Source: Zoogloea sp044344315 (GTDB taxonomy: Bacteria > Pseudomonadota > Gammaproteobacteria > Burkholderiales > Rhodocyclaceae). From it: a DNA stretch of 7,510 nucleotides. Below, piece after piece: positions 4,223 to 7,510 of the stretch. The stretch is taken from contig NZ_JBIJDC010000159.1 of NCBI RefSeq assembly GCF_044344315.1, positions 1 through 7,510 of the forward strand. The letters run 5' to 3'. Position 1 is the stretch's first letter; each line of letters starts with the position of its first letter. The position numbers and the translations under genes are program-made. The notes under the pieces were generated by a model. It saw only the letters and a program-made list of their open reading frames with translations. It did not search any database and was not told the origin of the DNA.

Positions 4223-5911
4223 TCATGCGGTGGCGGCGTCTTCCAGGCCGAGGGTCTGCTTCATTTTCTCGCGGATCTGGAACTTCTGGATCTTGCCTGT
4301 AACCGTCATCGGAAAGCTGTCCACGAAGCTGATGTAGCGGGGAATCTTGTAGTGGGCAATCTGCCCCTGACAAAAGGCGCGCACCTCATCCTCACTCAGG
4401 CGTTCGCCCTCGCGCACGATGATCCACGCACACAGCTCCTCGCCGTACTTCTTGTCGGGCACGCCCACCACCTGCACATCCAGGATCTTGGGGTGGCGGT
4501 AGAGAAATTCCTCAATCTCCCGGGGATAGATGTTCTCGCCGCCGCGAATCACCATATCCTTGATGCGTCCAACGATGTTGCAGAAGCCCTCGTCATCAAT
4601 GATGGCAATGTCGCCCGTGTGCATCCAGCCTGCCCGGTCGATGGCCTCCGCCGTCTTGGCCTCGTCACCCCAGTAGCCGAGCATTACCGAGTAGCCACGG
4701 GTGCACAGCTCGCCCGGAGTGCCACGAGGCACAATGCGCCCCTCGGTGTCGATGATCTTCACCTCGCAATGGGGTTGCGCCCGGCCGACCGTAGACACCC
4801 GCCGCTCGATGGGGTCATCGGTGCCACTCTGGAAGCTCACCGGCGAGGTCTCCGTCATGCCGTAGGCGATGGTGACCTCGGTCATGTTCATCCTGTCGAT
4901 GACGCGCTTCATCACCTCGATGGGGCAAGGGCTGCCAGCCATGATGCCGGTGCGCAGGCTGGACAGATCGAAGCCGGCAAAGTCCGGATGATCCAGCTGG
5001 GCAATGAACATGGTCGGCACGCCGTAACTGGCGGTGCACTTCTCCTCCGTCACCGTCTGCAGCACGGCCAGGGGTTCGAAGGCCTCCGCCGGGTAGACCA
5101 TCGTCGCCCCGTGGGTCAGGCAGCCCAGGTTGCCCATCACCATGCCGAAGCAGTGGTAAAGCGGCACCGGGATGCACACCCGGTCACCGGGCACCAGGCG
5201 GATCGCCTCGCCCACGAAAAAGCCGTTGTTGAGGATGTTGTGATGGGACAGGGTCGCACCCTTCGGGTTGCCGGTGGTCCCGGAGGTGAACTGGATGTTG
5301 ATGGGCTCATCGAACTGCAGCGCCTCGCCAAGCAGCTCAAGTTCGCCCAGTTCGTCCCGGCTCGGCGGGCGCAGCAGATCGTCGAAATTGAGCATGCCCG
5401 GCGTGCGCTCGCCCCCCATGCGGATCACCATCTCCAGGCTGGGCAGCCGGTGGGCGCGCAGCAGGCCGGCCTCGCAGTGCCCCAGCTCCGGCGCGAGGTC
5501 GGAGAGCATCACCAGGTAGTCACTGCTCTTGAATGAAGGAGACAGGACCAGGGCCCGGCAGCCCACCTTGTTGAGGGCATATTCCAGCTCACTGCGCCGG
5601 TAGGCCGGATTGATGTTCACCAGCACCAGGCCGGCCTTTGCCGTAGCGAACTGGGTCAGCGTCCACTCCAACCGGTTCTGCGACCAGATCCCCACCCGAT
5701 CCCCCGGCACCAGCCCCAGCCGGCGCAGCCCGCAGGCAAGGGAATCGACCTTGAGACGCAGCTCGGCGTAGCTCAGGCGTACCCCCTGATGGCGCACCAC
5801 CAGGGCCTCCCGTTGCCCGTGGCGGGCACAGGCATCGTCAAAATACCGGCCGATGGTCTGGCCAATCAGGGGCTTGTCCGACGCACCATGGACGTAGCTC
5901 AGTTCACTCAT
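4223..5911 (-). CDS. AMP-forming acyl-CoA synthetase of the liu cluster
   Basis: A 562-residue member of the ANL adenylating superfamily, which activates a carboxylic acid with ATP to an acyl-AMP and then an acyl-CoA. Motifs in order: P-loop TSGTTGNPKG (209-218), YGMTETSP (350-357), HTGD (431-434), hinge region GRIKDMVIRGGENIYP (448-463) and the C-terminal PMTVTGKIQKF (534-544) with catalytic Lys540. It is full length with no signal peptide, so cytoplasmic. The ATG at 5911 has GAGGAGA about six bases upstream. It lies between the carboxylase and HMG-CoA lyase genes, which suggests a substrate related to leucine or isovalerate breakdown (isovalerate, methylcrotonate or another short to medium acid) or reactivation of acetoacetate. 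The overall sequence looks like the broad ACSF2/fatty-acyl type rather than acetoacetyl-CoA synthetase. Substrate is unknown. Confidence 0.9.
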   Translation of the reverse strand: MSELSYVHGASDKPLIGQTIGRYFDDACARHGQREALVVRHQGVRLSYAELRLKVDSLACGLRRLGLVPGDRVGIWSQNRLEWTLTQFATAKAGLVLVNINPAYRRSELEYALNKVGCRALVLSPSFKSSDYLVMLSDLAPELGHCEAGLLRAHRLPSLEMVIRMGGERTPGMLNFDDLLRPPSRDELGELELLGEALQFDEPINIQFTSGTTGNPKGATLSHHNILNNGFFVGEAIRLVPGDRVCIPVPLYHCFGMVMGNLGCLTHGATMVYPAEAFEPLAVLQTVTEEKCTASYGVPTMFIAQLDHPDFAGFDLSSLRTGIMAGSPCPIEVMKRVIDRMNMTEVTIAYGMTETSPVSFQSGTDDPIERRVSTVGRAQPHCEVKIIDTEGRIVPRGTPGELCTRGYSVMLGYWGDEAKTAEAIDRAGWMHTGDIAIIDDEGFCNIVGRIKDMVIRGGENIYPREIEEFLYRHPKILDVQVVGVPDKKYGEELCAWIIVREGERLSEDEVRAFCQGQIAHYKIPRYISFVDSFPMTVTGKIQKFQIREKMKQTLGLEDAATA

Positions 5912-5975
5912 GCTGTCTCCTCACACTCGTGTTGTGCTGTTCCGGCTCCGTCTGCGCGGATTGCCGGGGGGTATG

Positions 5976-6000
5976 AAGCCTTCAGATTGTCGAAGGCCTT
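5976..6000 (-). other. Imperfect hairpin in the gap between the carboxylase and synthetase genes
   Basis: AAGCCTTC (5976-5983) and GAAGGCCTT (5992-6000) pair with one bulged base around an eight-base loop. It sits in a 128-base gap (5912-6039) that otherwise shows no gene or clear promoter. There is no T-run, so it is not an obvious terminator; it might be an mRNA-processing or stability element. Confidence 0.25.
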
Positions 6001-6039
6001 TCGTGGGATCGAATTCATTCGCCCCCACGGGGATACGGA

Positions 6040-7510
6040 TCAAACAGGACTGACTTCGAAATCCACAAGCTCGGCGCCGTCGCCCACCTGGTCGCCGACG
6101 GCGTAACGGAAGCCCTTGACCGTGCCGGCAGCCGGCGCCGTGATGGTGTGCTCCATCTTCATGGCCTCAAGGATCAGCAGTGGTGCGCCCTTCTCCACCG
6201 TGGCGCCTTCGCTGGCGATCAGGGCGATCACCTTGCCAGGCATGGGCGCCAGCAGGCCACCCTCGGCCCCGCCGCCCTCACCGCTGTGATGCAGCGGATC
6301 CACCGCCGCAAACTGCCAGGCGCGGCCATGGCCAAACACATGGCGACGCTCGCCCGCCACCACCACCGTAGCCGAGGTACGCAGGCCGTCAAACTCAGCC
6401 CGCAGCAGGCCGCGGGGATTGATACTGCCGCTGACGCTGCTGGCGACGCCATCCACCACGATGCGGAAGGTCTTGCCCAGGTTCTCGACCTGCAGATGCT
6501 TCTGCTCCTCGCCCAGCCGGAAAATCAGGCTGCGGGCTGCATCGGCATTGACCCGCCAGCCGTCACGCAGATGCCAGGGCGACGCCGGCTCCGGATGCCG
6601 GCCCGCGCTCTGGGCCGCCCGCTCCTGCTCGCGCAACAACTCGGCCAGGGCTACGGCCAGCCAGGCCTCACGATGGGCTCCGGCCTCTTCCGGAAAGAGA
6701 TAGTCCTTCTCCCGCTCGATCAGGCCGGTGTCCAGATCGGCGTTGGCAAAGGCCGGGCAGGCGGTGAGGCGCGACAGGAACTCGATGTTGTTGGAAACGC
6801 CGACCACCCGGTAGTCGGCCAGGGCCTGCAGCATGCGGGCCAGGGCCCTGTCACGATTCACATCCCAGACGATCAGCTTGGCGATCATCGGATCGTAGAA
6901 GGGCGAGATCTCGTCACCCTCCTCCACGCCGGTATCGACGCGCACATGCATGCCCTCTTCCGGCGGCGCCAGGTGCACCAGCCTGCCGGTGGAGGGGAGG
7001 AAGCCCCTGGAGGGATCTTCGGCGTAGATGCGCGCTTCCAGGGCATGGCCATTGATGGCCAGCTGCTCCTGGGCCAGGGGCAGCGGTTCGCCGGAGGCCA
7101 CGCGGAGCTGCCACTCCACCAGGTCGAGCCCGGTGATCATCTCGGTGACCGGGTGCTCCACCTGCAGGCGGGTGTTCATCTCCATGAAGTAGAAGGTGCC
7201 ATCCTGATTGGCGATGAACTCCACGGTGCCGGCGCCCACGTAGCCCACGGCCTTGGCCGCGTCGACGGCGGCCTTGCCCATGGCGGCGCGGCGCTCGAGT
7301 GTCATGCCCGGAGCCGGCGCCTCTTCAAGCACTTTCTGGTGGCGGCGCTGCACCGAACAGTCCCGCTCGAACAGGTACACCACGTTGCCCTGAGTATCGC
7401 CAAACACCTGGATCTCAATGTGGCGCGGACGGGTCAGGTACTTCTCGACCAGCACGTGGTCGCTGCCGAAACTGGATGCCGCCTCACGCTTGCAGGAGGC
7501 CAGCGCATCG
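6040..7510 (-). CDS. mccA: 3-methylcrotonyl-CoA carboxylase biotin-containing (alpha) subunit, partial
   Basis: The C-terminal 489 residues of a biotin-dependent acyl-CoA carboxylase subunit; the N-terminal 180 or so lie beyond the window, and the frame stays open to its end. Visible residues include EKYL, RDCSVQRRHQK (49-59) and EMNTRLQVEHP (110-120) of the ATP-grasp biotin carboxylase domain, then GHALEARIYAEDP (154-166). A middle linking domain follows, and a biotinyl domain with APMPGKV (421-427) and AMKM (449-452), biotin on the Lys codon at 6157-6159. The HMG-CoA lyase two genes downstream points to methylcrotonyl-CoA (leucine pathway) rather than propionyl- or acetyl-CoA; geranyl-CoA carboxylase is a less likely alternative. 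The GTG at 7455 is an internal valine, not the start, because SFGSDHVLVEKYL continues upstream in frame. Confidence 0.93.
   Translation of the reverse strand, partial: DALASCKREAASSFGSDHVLVEKYLTRPRHIEIQVFGDTQGNVVYLFERDCSVQRRHQKVLEEAPAPGMTLERRAAMGKAAVDAAKAVGYVGAGTVEFIANQDGTFYFMEMNTRLQVEHPVTEMITGLDLVEWQLRVASGEPLPLAQEQLAINGHALEARIYAEDPSRGFLPSTGRLVHLAPPEEGMHVRVDTGVEEGDEISPFYDPMIAKLIVWDVNRDRALARMLQALADYRVVGVSNNIEFLSRLTACPAFANADLDTGLIEREKDYLFPEEAGAHREAWLAVALAELLREQERAAQSAGRHPEPASPWHLRDGWRVNADAARSLIFRLGEEQKHLQVENLGKTFRIVVDGVASSVSGSINPRGLLRAEFDGLRTSATVVVAGERRHVFGHGRAWQFAAVDPLHHSGEGGGAEGGLLAPMPGKVIALIASEGATVEKGAPLLILEAMKMEHTITAPAAGTVKGFRYAVGDQVGDGAELVDFEVSPV

Noticed and set aside
4022..5536. 504-codon open frame on the plus strand opposite the acyl-CoA synthetase and HMG-CoA lyase
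   Set aside because: It is rich in His, Ala, Arg and Leu with no recognisable domain and lies antisense to two clearly identified enzymes; long antisense frames are common in GC-rich genes.
7453..7455. GTG as the start codon of the carboxylase gene
   Set aside because: The reading frame continues upstream to the window edge with family-typical sequence ending SFGSDHVLVEKYL, so this codon is an internal valine.

Overview
The window holds two neighbouring gene blocks, all on the minus strand, from what looks like a Betaproteobacterium. The call rests on three things: the gene order rpsF-priB-rpsR-rplI-dnaB with dnaB directly after rplI, an S18 with a basic N-terminal extension ending in LLPYTDLHQ, and an S6 beginning MRHYEVVFIVHPDQ. 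A Rhodocyclales-like relative is my guess from remembered sequences, not from a search. Coding sequence is GC-rich; the first 230 bases are clearly richer in A+T.

Read in the direction of transcription (high to low coordinates), the first block is the end of a leucine/isovalerate degradation (liu-type) cluster. It has a 3-methylcrotonyl-CoA carboxylase biotin-bearing subunit cut by the window edge (6040-7510), an AMP-forming acyl-CoA synthetase (4223-5911) and hydroxymethylglutaryl-CoA lyase (3301-4206). The carboxylase makes 3-methylglutaconyl-CoA, a hydratase not in view would give HMG-CoA, and the lyase splits that into acetyl-CoA and acetoacetate. The synthetase activates a free carboxylic acid whose identity the sequence does not reveal.

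After a 140-base intergenic leader comes the ribosomal/replication block: rpsF (2774-3160), priB (2428-2772, TTG start), rpsR (2187-2456) and rplI (1722-2171). It is closed by a strong hairpin terminator at 1661-1695. The replicative helicase gene dnaB (232-1617) follows. S6 and S18 are partners in the 30S platform, L9 is a 50S protein, and PriB and DnaB act together in replication restart, so the block joins translation and replication.

Downstream of dnaB (1-231) there is no convincing protein gene. It holds a near-consensus sigma70 promoter (TTGACG-16-TATAAT) pointing to lower coordinates, a 9-bp-arm palindrome lying over it, and a second TTGACA at the very edge. This tandem layout resembles the P1/P2 promoters of a stable-RNA (rRNA or tRNA) operon whose genes would lie just outside the window.

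I found no mobile element, CRISPR array, toxin-antitoxin pair or defence gene. Most of the window is ordinary core genome. The points worth a second look are the promoter/leader region at 1-191, the rpsF leader, the priB start and overlap, and the unassigned acyl-CoA synthetase.
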